NCBI GenBank assembly: GCA_020466095.1
Contig: CM035807.1
Coordinates: 25,760,982-25,824,981, forward strand
Length of the DNA stretch: 64,000 nucleotides
Origin: Chlorops oryzae
Lineage: Eukaryota > Arthropoda > Insecta > Diptera > Chloropidae
Direction of reading: 5' to 3'
A model generated the notes under the pieces. It worked only from the letters and a program-made list of their open reading frames with translations. It did no database searches and was not told where the DNA came from. Position 1 is the first letter of the stretch, and every line of letters starts with the position of its first letter. Positions 11,501 through 23,800 of the stretch are shown here, one piece after another. The translations under genes and the position numbers were made by a program.

Positions 11501-12959
11501 TCGGTTGCATCGTGCCATCGTGTCTCCTTCTTGCTGCCGTAATTTATGTTTGTGTAATAATCCATTTTAGCTCCATCAGCCAATATTGGCTTATTGTTTC
11601 CGTGCTAATTGTTTGGCTTTTGACCAATTTTTTCCCAATTTTTTCGGCTATTTTTTTTTTGTGCATTTTGTATTTTCATTTTAGTTGTCGATTCCTTTTC
11701 AATGCATTCAACGGATGTGGAATTTAATACGCCGCGGGAGCTTTCTGCGATTGCGATCAGCGGTCCACAACGAGCTTTGATAATTTCTAAATAATAGAAA
11801 ACTATTGTTTTAAATTTTATTTATTTATTTGATTTTTTTTGGACTTATTTTTGAGGGACGTGAGATGCGTATTTAAGTTGTTTGAGGACTTTGAGGTGAC
11901 ACAAAGGTCTTCAATCCTTTCAAGGATTTTCTTTTAATTCTAGTAAGCGATTTATTTAATACAAAAAAAATCAAGTCGTCTCGTTAAAATCCTTTCTTTA
12001 AGCATCCCAAAGAATCCTTTTGCTTTGCACAAGTGCACTCTTTGCAGCACCTTGAATATCCACCAGGACTTCTTCCCTTGAAAGAATTGGAACGGAACCA
12101 ACGGAAGCAATACACAACGACACGTTCAACGGATGTGTGAATGCATAGTTTCTTCAATATTTCTTACTCCGCTCGAACAATGAAGGAACAGAGGCTGAGC
12201 GCGTGTTTCTTTTTATTTTTCACCGGCTCTTACCGCACAGACAAAGCTCCCTGTCGAGCTCTATTGAATTCCGATAAAAATCGCGACTGTTTCGTCGGAT
12301 TCTTTGCGCCCGACCATGATGCTTTCGTGTTGTCATTGTTATGCTGTTTTGTGCATATGTGTATGTTTGTATCTTTAGAAAAAGCAACACAAAATTTCCT
12401 TTTTGCGGCTTGTCAACGGAAGACTACAAAAAAGAAATTCGCGCTCCGTGAACTTTATATTGCTTTTATATCCTTTCTCAGCTGTTGTTTTGCTGGCTTT
12501 TTTTTTGATTTTTTTTTTTTTTTGGCTTTAGTTCTTTCTTCTATCACTTCCGTATTGATTGAAAATTTAATAGATTGTTTCCGGCACGGAACGATGGTGT
12601 TGGAAAAGCACACGTTTCGTCGCATATGCTGCGGAAATGTCTTTGCCACGTTATCGTCGGTTCAAATCTACAAAATGTAACCCTTGAGTGGGGATTTTTG
12701 TAGCATACCTTCATAGGTGGAGTCCCTCGGGAGTCTTTCTGCTAATATTTCATTGTATTGCGATTAGACTACAGTTCAGTAAACAATTAAAGGGACTCGG
12801 TTCGAACATGATTTAAGCTATAAAACCCAACATGGTTGTCATTAATAATACTGAGGAAAGATTAGCGCTTTTAACCCATTAAGGCAAGACATTCTTTTGA
12901 AGAATTCGAAAGCTACTAAAAACATTCTAACAATTACCAACTTATAAATTAAGTGGATT

Positions 12960-13489
12960 TTACATTTGAACATATTTAAAGGCAAGTAATACGATTTCCA
13001 AAAATTGAAAAGTGGGCGTGGCAGAAGGGCGTTTTTCGAAAATTTTCTCCTACACTCGAAATTCCAATGGAACTTGAACAAAATTTGGCACTCATGCTTC
13101 CTTTTTATCCATAAATATCCTCTCCAAAAAGTTTCTTGATCGGTCCATTATTAAGGGTAGGTACCTCCAGTCCTAGGGTCTGTCATAAAAATCCCAAAGC
13201 TGCCACAAAATCAGACTTTTTAAAAATTTTTCAATGAAATTTAGAATTTGAGCGTACCTATATTTAAGCCTGTGATTAGAATGCAAAAAATTTGCCAAAG
13301 TGGGCGTGGAAAAGGGGCGATTTTCATAAAGAAATTGCACAAAAGTCGATATACGGCGCCCATTATGGCTCTTAAAATCTCTAGAATATTCTCTTTCTTA
13401 ATGGTCCTGTTTTTTGGGCGCGGTTTGAAAATTATTTAAACGTGTGTGTTGTCAGGTTCGCCTGACTATAACACCCTTACTTGTTTTAA
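12960..13489. repeat. Dipteran-type interspersed repeat, copy A (fragment)
   Basis: This matches the right part of the copy at 58.1-60.2 kb. The segment around CATATTTAA...AGTGGGCGTGGC (12967-13031) aligns with 59351-59411, and the block CTTGATCGGTCCATTATTAA...CTCCAGT...GGGTCTGTC (13135-13184) aligns with 59895-59940. A second GTGGGCGTGG module lies at about 13300. It ends in TATAACACCCTTACTTG. Fly genomes carry repeats with TATACCC-like ends and GTGGGCGTGGC motifs; the class of this one is not determined. The left limit is uncertain because the 5' part seen in copy B is absent. Confidence 0.65.
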
Positions 13490-16400
13490 TTATAGTAGAC
13501 ACACAAAAAAGAAAAACTTGGTCACGGGTGAACATGATGGGCTGCTCTTCATGATGTCGGAAATAAAAAAGCGGAATGGATTATTGTTCAGAAAGTCTGT
13601 CGTTATCGTCCGTACTAAAATTAATCAAAAAAAGTAAACGGCGGACTATCGAAAAAAAGGTGAAAAATTAAATTTTTTTTTCACAATTGTTGAGAAAATA
13701 TTTTTGAAAATGAACCTGCGAGAATTATAATCTCAAAGCAATCGGTTGAATAGTTTGGCGTGTCAGACGTGGAAAAAAATGTTGAACTTCGAAGACGGCG
13801 GGGTCTCAAACGAAAGATATTATACCTAAATCGAAAAAATTGGGCATCATTTAAAATTTTGAAAATTGAGGTTCGGAGGTCGCCCGGGCGCGTCGGTGAT
13901 TATGAGCTGTAAATTTTCAGTACAAGAAGTTTCGGTCTGATTTTTACGATTATTAAAATGGTCACATAAGAATAACCACTTAAAAGAAAACTCCCTTTTT
14001 GAAATGTTCCATTATTGAGTGCACTTTAATAAGGAGTTTTTTTTTTTTTTTTGAGAAACTACCGGAGCGATTCTTCAACGTTTTCGTTTCTCCAAAGGAG
14101 TGCAACACAAGCTTCCTTGCAACGGCAAACAAGCACAAATTTACACCAGCAAAACAAACAAATAACCTTGCTCATGCTTGGAAATTAAATTAAAATGCAA
14201 ATTAGGCAAACAGCATACGGAATACGCGGCAACCAACAGCGACAATAAAAATCCCTAAAAACAAGACGGAATGAAGACATCCAACGGAAGACTACCGCAG
14301 CACCAGGTAGCATACGAAGTCTGAGCCCCGAGTGACAAATTGTTATAAACAAAATGCTTTACTTTCCACTCTCTTAACTTCAAGGAAGAAAAAGCGAAAA
14401 AAAAGTACCGCTGTCGCGAAGGGATTTGCGGAAAAAATGTCAAAATGGCAAGCCAGGTTAAAGCTCCTTTGCTCCGTCGTTTGTTTATGTTTTCTGTTGC
14501 TCAAGAAGTCAAGTTGGAGCGACTGTTTACCTTTGTCTGCGTCTTTCTTCGGCTTTCTTGTTCTTATTTCTGTGTCTCTTGGCATATTTTTTATACATAT
14601 TTAAAGGATTTGAACATTTTTTTCAGTTCATTTTTACAGCTTTTTCCACTCACTCACTTTTCGTGAGACCGAACATTTTCTCTTCAGCACTTTTCGGAAG
14701 ATGAATGCTTTATTTTCTCTTTCCTGATTGCTATAAATTATGCAAAGAAGTTACTACTTAATGCTGTTGTAACCTTAATTTAATCTTGTAATCTGTTTTG
14801 TGGCAAGTACTATAAATAATTCAAAATTCCCGCTAGAAAGTCCTTATGAAGTGCTACTTTCAGTTAAATAGATCGGAGTTTTACATGTAGAAGGATGAGC
14901 TACCTTTGCGGCTGCATGGAATTTTTAGGTGTTGATTTATTTGGCTATTTCGTTTTTTTTTTCAAGACTATCACATGTGATTCGAATGAATTTTTTAGTT
15001 AAGATCCATTTTGATTGGATTGAGTGATTCATTGAATTGAAGGATAATATTGCAGTCGAACATTTTCGTGGAACAAAAATGTACTTTCAAGGATTTGGGT
15101 ACCGAATCTGTTCCGAGTTTGGCTTAACCAATATATTTAAAGCAGTTTTGATAGCATTCTTCTTCACCTTTGAGTGAGTTCAAGTTATATCCAATGAAAC
15201 AAATAAAGGACAGAATAGAGAAAAATCAAACAGACATTAATAATAGCTTTGTCCGAGCTGCGCTTTGAACCGTGGCCCATTCGCATCATTACTTCGATAT
15301 CTCAACCAACCGCGCTGCGGAAGCCATCTAGTCCTTCAAAATATTGGAAATTGCAAAATAATCTATCCGAAAGTTAACCAAGTAGTTCACTAGCTGACAT
15401 TTTTCAGTCCATTTTAGGTCCACCGTCGCACTTATTTCAAGCTAGGAGAATATCAAAACACAAAGCTCAACTATCATAGATTGTCTCTTCGATTGTTGTG
15501 CTCTCCGACTTTTATTAAAACTCAAAATGTGGTCCATTCTTATGGATGATATACTCCCTTATAGTCGATTTGCCTTCCCATTATTGCAGGACCTTCAAAA
15601 CCAAAGCAATATTATTTACAATCAGACAAAAAATTCTGTACCACAAATGGCATTGCTAATGGATATGTACCTACCTTAAGATGAAAAATTAAAAAAAAAA
15701 AAACTTAAGTCCTTAAGTCCCAGTTCATTATCCTTTTGCATATACTTTCTTATTTCTATTTGGAAATTCCTTTTATCCAAAGCAATTCTCCGTGTTTTTC
15801 CGCAAACAAACTGAAGAAGATTTACTTCAACTCTTTTAAGAAGTTCATCTTTCTGAATTTTTAATGAATTCCACGTTAAATTCCTTTCAAAGGTAAGTAA
15901 ACAGAATATTAAAAAGCATTCTGAAAACTCTTAATGAGCACAAAAGAAGGAACTCACCTCCTGGAGTCGCAATGCTTTCCGGTGAGAGACGCTGGAGCCT
16001 CCCAATTACTGACTTTCGTCTTTCTATTAAGCCCGCTAATTCAATTCGAATTCCATCAAAGATGAGGAGCGAACCGAGTTCGCATTACAAAGTTTTAATT
16101 CCGTGAGATAACAAACTCACGAATGCCACTTCCTGGCAGCTCGTCTTAATGCGACTTAATGCTTCACCCCTTTTTCCCTCAATCCAAAGTAAACCAACGT
16201 ACAAAAAAAAAAAAAATAGAAGAAAACATTCACGTTATTTGCGGTTGCGAACAATTTATAATTAACTTGAGAACTTCATCAACTTCGTTTGACGGTTTTC
16301 AGTTCAACTGATCTCGAATGTTTATCCTGTCGTTCGTTGGCATTCGAGTTTTACGGAATTCAGTTCTGTTTGTTTCCCGTAAGACTTTTTTTGGGTTGTT

Positions 16401-16550
16401 TGTTTTTTTTCTTTTTCCTTAATTCCTTGGGAGTTTTTTTTCCTCCACTCTTATTTGATGAATTAGTGGTCCCGGAGGTTTAAGGATTTTTTAAAAAATT
16501 ATTTAGTGTTTATTTTTTATCATATTTTTTTATTTTGTTTTGTTAAATTG
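13490..16550. other. Unassigned AT-rich DNA
   Basis: No gene recognised apart from the tRNA-like segment near 15.25 kb listed separately. Open frames up to 90 codons at 14.3-14.7 kb overlap on both strands and carry no motif. Confidence 0.4.
15246..15325 (-). repeat. tRNA-like sequence (possible SINE head or tRNA pseudogene)
   Basis: On the minus strand GGTTGGTTGAGATATCG resembles a degenerate A box, and about 45 bases further GGTTCAAAGCGC resembles a B box (consensus GGTTCRANTCC). I did not find a full cloverleaf with a matching acceptor stem. A tRNA pseudogene or a SINE head is the likely source. Confidence 0.35.
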
Positions 16551-17467
16551 CACACAGAAAAATTGACCTCATAAAATCAAAAAGATTTCTTCTTGAGTCA
16601 TTTTTAGAGCAAGGGTAAGAAAGGGAATGAAACGAAGTAATTTTTTAAAAAGAAATCTGTTTAAATTTTATATGAAAATCTTATTAAAAATATTTAAATA
16701 GGTTTCTTCTTAATTTCTCATACATTTCATAATATCTAATTTCGAGCCTATATAAATTATTCTTATTTCATTAGGTCTCTTGTATCATAATTTTTAATTT
16801 TATAGTGTCTCTTAATATTTGTTTCTCTTATTATACTTAAAAGTTTATCTTAATTTCATACATTTCATATTTATATTTCTTAAAAAATTTAAAAAACTTC
16901 TAATTTTAGTAGTTTTCTTTATAAATTTAAAATTCTTGTCTAAAAACAATTTTCGATTCGCAGGATTCAAAACCCATTCGATTGCTAGATCGTAACCAAT
17001 ATGCATTCGAGTTAAACCAGATGAAGGTATCTCATTTGTTCAACGAAAATATGCACAATTTCATTCCTAAAAACAAATTTTGTTTGACTTTAATTTTAAT
17101 AAGAAAAAATCTGGCTTTCGGTTCGGCGAACATTGTCACTAAATGACTAGAAATCGAGATTTCCAGGTTCAAATCCATATGACAGTGAAATAGAATAAAT
17201 ATGATATCAAGTTAAATGCCAAAAAACATTTAATAAAAATGTGTACCCATAAATTAAAATATTATTTATAAAATCAAATGAAAATATTTAAGTAAGAAAT
17301 TTGGATTTTTAAATTTATGGTCATCTACTTACAAATATTTAAGAAGAAATCCTTTTAAAACTATTGGAAATCTTATTAAATATATTTAAAAAGGCTAAAA
17401 ACCATAGAGAAATCTTTTTAACTTTGTTATAGTTTAGTCGGATTTTATGTGCCTTTTTGGCTGTGTG
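16551..17467. mobile_element. Possible TIR element with tRNA-like boxes in both orientations
   Basis: The left end begins CACACAGAAAAATTGACC and the reverse complement of the right end begins CACACAGCCAAAAAGG; both reach a CATAAAATC block about 20 bases in. No clear target duplication is seen. Inside, GGTTCAAATCC near 17165 fits a B box on the plus strand, and on the minus strand GGGTTTTGAATCCTG near 16980 is a diverged B-box-like word, so two tRNA-like segments face opposite ways. The interior is very AT-rich with repeated AAATATTTAA and AGAAATC words. The boundaries and the unity of the element are uncertain. Confidence 0.35.
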
Positions 17468-17954
17468 TGTTTTTCATTTTTCTTCATTATTTTTTACTCT
17501 TTCATTGAGTTCTTCATTTTGTTTTCTAGGATATGAATAATATTAAAATTTTGGTTTTTTCGACCTCACTCATTGTCCGAGGAAAACTTTATTTCGAAAT
17601 TTAACCGAAGCTTATCTTTTTCCAACCATGACAACTCTTGCTAGAAAACCAATGCTGTGATATGGATTTTGTTTATTGCAGGACTTTAAATGATATTCCG
17701 CCTTTAACTAACTACCTTTAAAGAGCTATTTTTGTTTTGCACGAACATGTGCTCAAAACAAATCCCATTATATTGATCTGCCAAGGCTCCTGCGCATATG
17801 GGGTTAGCTCTAACTGCCCTTAAAATACGCCTGCAAGCTATCCTATCTTGAACAACCTCATTTGTTAAACCTATTCGCTGACCTACTTTTGTCATCTGAC
17901 TAGCCCACGAGTTCTTTTTCCTACCCCTTGTCCTAATACCCTGTTCTGCCACTA

Positions 17955-18734
17955 CCCAGCCAACCATAAGCGGAGCGCTCCGAAACAGGAGTTTTAAAGG
18001 ACTCCCACCTAGACACCTTGAAGGATCGTTTTCGGAGCGCTCTGAAGTAGGAGTGTAAAAGGACTCCCACTTGGACTCCTTGAAGGAGCGTTTTCGGAGT
18101 GCTCCGGCAACGGGCTCCTCAAGAGCACCGTCAAGGAGCTTTCAGAGAGTCATGCTTTAAAATTGCATTATCTAGTTGGCATGGTTTTTTTCATTCTTTA
18201 TTATGTGCAACTTTATGCAACTTATGGTGATGTAACTTTACCTAATTAAATGGAATAGAGATTTAGGGGAGAAAACCTTTTTGGGTAACTTTTAGAAACT
18301 AACATTTTACAATGTCCTAAGTAAAAGTAGTCGATAAAAATAATAAGAAATATTTTTTTGGAATGCCTTAGAAATTTTTAAAAAGGAAAATGGTTGTTTT
18401 TTTATTATTTCTCAATGTACAGGAAATCAAGCAATCCTAAAACACTCCTCCTGGGTTATCTTTGGAATAATTTAAGAGTCCTTTTTTCAAAAATTTTAGG
18501 CTAATAGAGGAGTCCGCACGGCATCCTTGCGGTTTATCTGAGGGAGCATTTTGGGACGCCGAAAACGCTCCTTTTAGGAGTCCGCAGGGCACACTTTTTC
18601 ATATGTTTTGAAAAGGCCCTTTTCTCCCGCAAACACGCTCATTTAGGATCCTTTTAGCAGGCTCCATAGGAGTGTAAACGCACCGCATTGGGAGTCCTAA
18701 AGGTGCACCGTGCGGACTCCAATGGTTGGCTGGG
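17955..18734. mobile_element. 780-bp TIR element, TA target duplication, CCCAGCC ends
   Basis: TIRs are identical for 13 bases (CCCAGCCAACCAT at 17955 and its inverse ATGGTTGGCTGGG ending at 18734), flanked by TA on each side (17953-17954, 18735-18736). Removing the element and one TA rejoins the interrupted LINE tail, which supports these exact borders. Both ends carry many copies of the word GGAGTCC or its inverse GGACTCC, the left ones in 62-bp tandem units. The core (about 18150-18480) is AT-rich and without a reading frame, so the element is non-autonomous. TA duplication suggests Tc1/mariner-type mobilisation, but a CCCAGCC terminus is not one I recognise. Confidence 0.85.
17971..18106 (+). 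repeat. 62-bp tandem repeat, two full units and a partial third
   Basis: Units start with CGGAGCGCTC at 17971, CGGAGCGCTC at 18033 and CGGAGTGCTC at 18095; the unit continues through GGACTCCCAC and CCTTGAAGGA to CGTTTT. GGAGCGCTCC is itself palindromic. The array forms the left subterminal region of the 780-bp element. Confidence 0.8.
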
Positions 18735-20821
18735 TAGATATGACAATACTAACTTAATCTGTTCTTTTCGATTTGTTCTACAATTGAATTTTCAATTTTT
18801 AGACTTCCTCGAATAAAGGAAGACCTTATGCGGTCGAGTTTTATTACCCAACTGTACCTCAGCATTTTCATTTCGGAAGCTGTCATTTTGCTTAAGTACG
18901 ATTCGTAGATTATCCAGCACTGAGTGCCGTATATATTATGGCATCCTCAAATCGCAAAGACAACCTCAATTTTCCTTCCACTTCATCCACCCGACTCCTA
19001 CCCTATGTGCAACATCATCTGAACAATCCCCACCTTTGATTTATTATTGATCCTAGATACTTAAAATTACTTCACTTTGGAAGAATAACGCCATCCAACA
19101 TGATGTCTGGCATTCGAGAAAAAGGATCAGAGAACAAGCAGGACAAGTGCTCAGTTTTTGAACGACTTATCCTGAAACCGTTGCTCTCCAAAGCGCTTCT
19201 CCATATGTTCAAAGTATCCTGTAAGTTTAAGACATTAAGATCTTCCTCTTTTAGATGATCGAATATTGAATAAAAGAGGTTCTAGGTATACTGATGTCTG
19301 TAGGACACAAATTATGAACCCTATGAGCTTTAAAATGCTCAAGTGGCGATCATTATGGTCATCCTTTTCCTTAAGGAGACTCATCCTCCAAGGAGTTCCA
19401 CTAGACCTGGGGCATATTCAACGCAAGTAACTACCTTTTATATTAAGCAGTCATACAAAGCCCCAACTCAGTAAATTGATACCTGAAGAACATGTCTGAA
19501 CAGTCACGATTCCGCAGATTGTTTTACACCATCATGAGGAAGTTCCTTCTTACGCCAACCGCTCTGGAACATTCTGCACTTAAGAGCAACGTAACTCTTC
19601 GTGTTGCAGCATCAAAATGCACTTAACTTTTTACTTCTTCAGACTTTTAAGGTTCATCCGCATCTCGTCCTCTCAGAAAAAGATTGATTTCTTCGACAAG
19701 GCACATTGAAGGTAAGTGTCGCCAGTTGATTAATATTGATGCACTCCGAAGTGAATAAATCGGTTGAAAAAAAAAACTGCTTTAGGAAAAATTCTATTTA
19801 AAAATTATTTTAAATTGCTGTAAAATACATACATGGAAATTCCGAAAACCGCTGTGAATTTAATTCACATAAATCACGAAGTGAGTTGGAGTTGCGTGTT
19901 TTGTTTTTTTTTCGAATTTTTAGCCGCAAGATTTTCAATTAAAAATTCGCGATTTTTCACGTGAAAATTCATTCCATTGTCACAGTGACAAACAAAAAGT
20001 GAGTCTGCTGCTGTCGTGCTGCATCTTGTCGGGGCTGTCTGTTGTCTGTCTACGAAAATAACGCATAAATCTTATGCAGTCCGAAGATCAACGAAAATAA
20101 ATGAAAAAGTTCCTTTTTGGCAACAGATTCCAAGTGTCCGCGTTACTCTATCTTTAGTCGTTTTCTTACCTTTGGGTGCATCACAATTCCTGCTTTCTCC
20201 GCTTTTTTTTTGAAATTTCATTTTAATATATTTATTTTCTTTCTTCGCGAGCAAACACTCTATTGTCGACTGGTCTCCGATGTCTGTCTGATGGGCTTCA
20301 TTGGGCTTGTTCTTGTTGCCTTCGAATCGAAACAATTCGTTGGCACCGTGTGCAATGGCTGGCTATGATTTTATGAAGATTTTTTTTTTGCAGCCTGCAA
20401 AGGTGCTACTCAAGGCGACGCATTACGTGCATGTGCAATGTGCACTGCGCTTCTCCGCGCCGTGATGAGTTACAACTTTACAATGTGCTTCGACTTGTAA
20501 TGCATGGCTACATTTTTTCAGCATGATTTGTGCATTTTCATTGCATTTTCCGTGTGTTTTTTTTCCCACTTTAAACATTTTTTCTGACATCTTCGATGTA
20601 TGCTAATGAGTAGAATAAAGTGCGAAAAAATGCGTTTGCCACTTCTACTATTTCATGTGTATGAAAAATAAGAATTTTCCTTTAAGAATAAAAACCAAAA
20701 AAATGATCACATTTCGTATTCATAAGACATTGTCAAAGCTAACAAATTTGTTCATTTAAAAAAAGGGTCTTACTTGTACGGTCATGCCTCAAGCTCCGTT
20801 GAATGAGAAAAGAAAAGGTCT

Positions 20822-20838
20822 AACACACACACACACAC
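20822..20838 (+). repeat. Short (AC)n microsatellite
   Basis: Uninterrupted AC dinucleotides, about eight units. Confidence 0.85.
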
Positions 20839-23800
20839 AGGACAAGGAGGACATTGTTTGCAATTCAAACTCACTCAAGCGTATGTCCTGCAAGTCTAGA
20901 ATCCAACGACCAAACTCAACTGCAACTCGCATTCACGAACACGTGGACATCATGTGCCTTGGAAGTTGTGGTCAAAAAGGCTGCCGGAGAACCTGTCTGA
21001 TATCATCGTAATGTGAAAAAAAAACTGTATAAAATTTTTCACTGCCACTTTCTCGTAAGACGTCGGAAACGAGAATTTTCCAAGAAGATCTGAAACAAGC
21101 GAACTTGAACGAGAGCATTTTAACGTACTTCCGCTGTTGCTTGTACAAACATTTTATGCGACAATAGTTGCTTATGCTGTGGCAACACAACATGCAACAA
21201 GACCTATAGACATCATAAAAATAAAGTTCACTCCATTAGTAAGAATGCTTGAGGTAAGTCCTTGCCGAATGTCCTTCGAAATCGTAGTTTAAGAAGTGCG
21301 GAGCTCAGATGAGGCACGTTTGGGTTAAGGTAGCTTCTTTTCTCGTTTCGCCCTTTGCAAAACAAAAAAATTTGTCACAAACATTTATTTGTTTTGTTTT
21401 GTGACATTTCCGGAATTCCCTGGAAGTACAAATTATGAGGGTACCTTGGTAAATGGTCACGTTTATGTATGTTGCTTCATTTTCCACTACATTACCGATG
21501 CGACGTTGTGGTGATGGTACTTTATAGTGGAGTTTTTCCCTTCGTATTTTAACAAAGAAAAATTACTTTTTTGTTAGGGCTTGAATGATGGGAAGTCATT
21601 ATTGAAAAAGTTTTTTAAAATATTATAGAAATATCCTTTAAAATCCTTTAAAGATGCCTCATGTCGATGAAGTAGCTCCGAATCCAAATCGCTTTCCTCC
21701 CAACGTTTCCATAAACAATCTGTTTATTTGTCTCAAATGCGTTGTTAACAAATTTTCTCTTTATCATCGTCATTCAAACTGACTTGAAGTTCTCTACTTT
21801 TTGTTCCTCATCATTTTGAGTCATTCTCCATATTGGCCCCCCTCAGTCTTCGAGTCCCACCCATACACAAGTTTAGCTCGTAAAAATGTAAAGTTGAAGA
21901 ACATTAAAACATTATCTTGAAGATTATGGCCGCAATACTCTTGTAAAACAGTATCAGGTAATAACCGTTGGAGTTTTCTTCACTTCAACTTGAGGAAATA
22001 TTCATAATGGTACTTGACATTCTTCGAAAATTTGTCTTTCATTTCTTCGCTTTTGCGTTTTTCCATTTTCCCCAGCATGCGCTCTATTTCCGTTTCCGTG
22101 TTGCGGCACCTTGTCCTGCCACTCCGCTTCGGTTGGTTCAGCGTTCATCGTTGGTTAAAACTTCTCGCTTACTTCGTCACTTGAAAGAGAATTTCCTAAG
22201 TAGGTAATTTCAAAAGATCCTTAAGTGCTTGACGTGTATCCCATTCAGTGTTTAAGAAGCAGCGCTGTTTGCCAGTTTCTAAGAAATTGTATTTATCTTC
22301 GCCGCAATTACGATGAGAAAAGACAAAAAAAAAGACGATGAAGAAGGGAGAGCATGGTTGGGCTTATCTGTGTTAAGGAAAGTGTTACTTAAAAATTAAT
22401 GCGCTGTGCTAAGGTAAGCTGTAAGCAATTGAGGTAATTGAGTGGTTTCTACATAATTGCGAAGGGTGGTTTTGTCAATTGGTTGACATTATTTGGGAGT
22501 TTAGAGTTGATTTTCTAAAGGATTTTCCATGATACCTGACAGTAGATGCAGTAATGCTTTGGCTGCATCCTGAAAGAAGAAAAAAGTTGATTTTAATCCT
22601 GTGAAGCCTTCAAGAGTTTAGTATGCATTTTTGAAAAAAATTGGAACCTCTAGATCGCTCTACAGCTTTTGGATTAATGACAATCATAATGATAATCCCA
22701 ATCAATGAAATATTCTCCTGTATAAACTTAGAACTAGTAAAAAGAATATACCATCAGATTTTTGATATAATTCTCAGATGCTTAAAATTTGATTTCATAT
22801 AACGATGGAAATTATTTCTACCAATGGTGGATTTCTTATGTGATTTAGCTCGAACAAAAAATTCAAATATTCTTTAGAAAAACACTTTTTCATAAGCACA
22901 AATTCTCCACCCATTTTAATAATTACCCAAGCTTCGTTTAGTGAAATTATCACCACATTGCTTGAAAATGTTGCATATCCAGTGCACAGCACATTTTCAT
23001 TACCTTGTAAAAGCTTACCTTGTGGTTGCACACCAGAGTGGCATGGAGCCATCGTTCGCAGAACAGCGACGGCCCATTAAAGCGACAACTAAAACGGCCA
23101 ATGCCATTTCGTGGACACACTTCATAAATTTTAAAAGTTATTACCCGGAACATGGCACCTCGATGTGAATGAAAACTCCATTTAGATTTCGTCTAACCGA
23201 AAGCAGGTAATAAAGGGACATCACTTGAGTAAATTTAGCGAAACACATGGCCCGTTTAAGTGGCACGCACAGTGGGGGATAACGGAATATTGAATTCTGA
23301 TCCTTTTCGATCAGAAGAGCAAACAAATCGAAGAGGAAAACCACGAGCAAACTTACATGCAACTCAACCTTTGCCGTTGTGTTTAATGGAAAACGTGTTC
23401 AGGAATAAAAATCGCCGCTAAGAAAATGTCCAGGAAAAGCTCGAATATGATATGCTCATATGGAACACTTATGCTAATGCCATTCCGTTTATGCGTCCTC
23501 CATATGGCGAAGTAGAGTGTCCATAAAAATTCGATAGCTCGCGCGTCTGTCCGACAGCGAACACATTCGCTTTACCTTCAAGAAAAGTAGAAGAACATTT
23601 TTTCATATTTCTATTTCAACATTTTTCCTCTCTCTAGGTTTTTTTGTTCTTACTTTTATTTTATTTTTATTTTTTTTCTTTCCGCTACGACATTTGTGCT
23701 TCCGTCGAGGGTCGCTGAAAACAAAATCCTGTTTACACAAATCATAAGAAAATGTCTGTTGAAATTTTTCGCAAACAAGATTTTGCATAAACCTTTACGT

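Larger units (their letters stand above)
7641..12959. other. Unassigned DNA with two GC-richer patches
   Basis: Mostly AT-rich with many A/T runs. GC-richer patches occur at about 7640-7770 (with TCAGTT words) and 11240-11500 (described separately). The frame at 12141-12680 is the longest in the window (179 codons), but it is low-complexity, Phe/Leu-rich through T runs, and unlike any family I know. The frame at 8443-8763 contains a curious Cys pattern and is treated in the findings. Confidence 0.35.
17704..19330 (-). pseudogene. Non-LTR retrotransposon reverse transcriptase remnant (C-terminal part), split by an insertion
   Basis: Read on the minus strand in order, the pieces are: SNGFRISRSKTEHLS at 19200-19141; a stop, then FKYLGSIIN near 19065-19039; after a frameshift DVAHRVGVGWMKWKEN near 19019-18970; after another shift YGTQCW at 18931-18914, EMKMLR near 18880 and DRIR near 18840; and after the inserted TIR element (17955-18734) a tail containing GRKKNSWASQMTKVGQRIG near 17930-17880 and RRILRAVRANP. 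This order (SKTE, F-YLGS, GW-KW, YG-ECW, EMRMLR, DRIR, then a basic tail) is that of the thumb and tail of LINE reverse transcriptases in insects. The catalytic FADD motif should lie upstream near 19.3 kb but is not recognisable. The exact clade (RTE-like, CR1-like or other) is not decided. It is defective through several stops and frameshifts. Confidence 0.85.

Noticed and set aside
12141..12680. Longest open frame in the window (179 codons, plus strand)
   Set aside because: Phe/Leu/Cys-rich from T runs, no conserved motif, no supporting start context. Best explained by chance in T-rich DNA.
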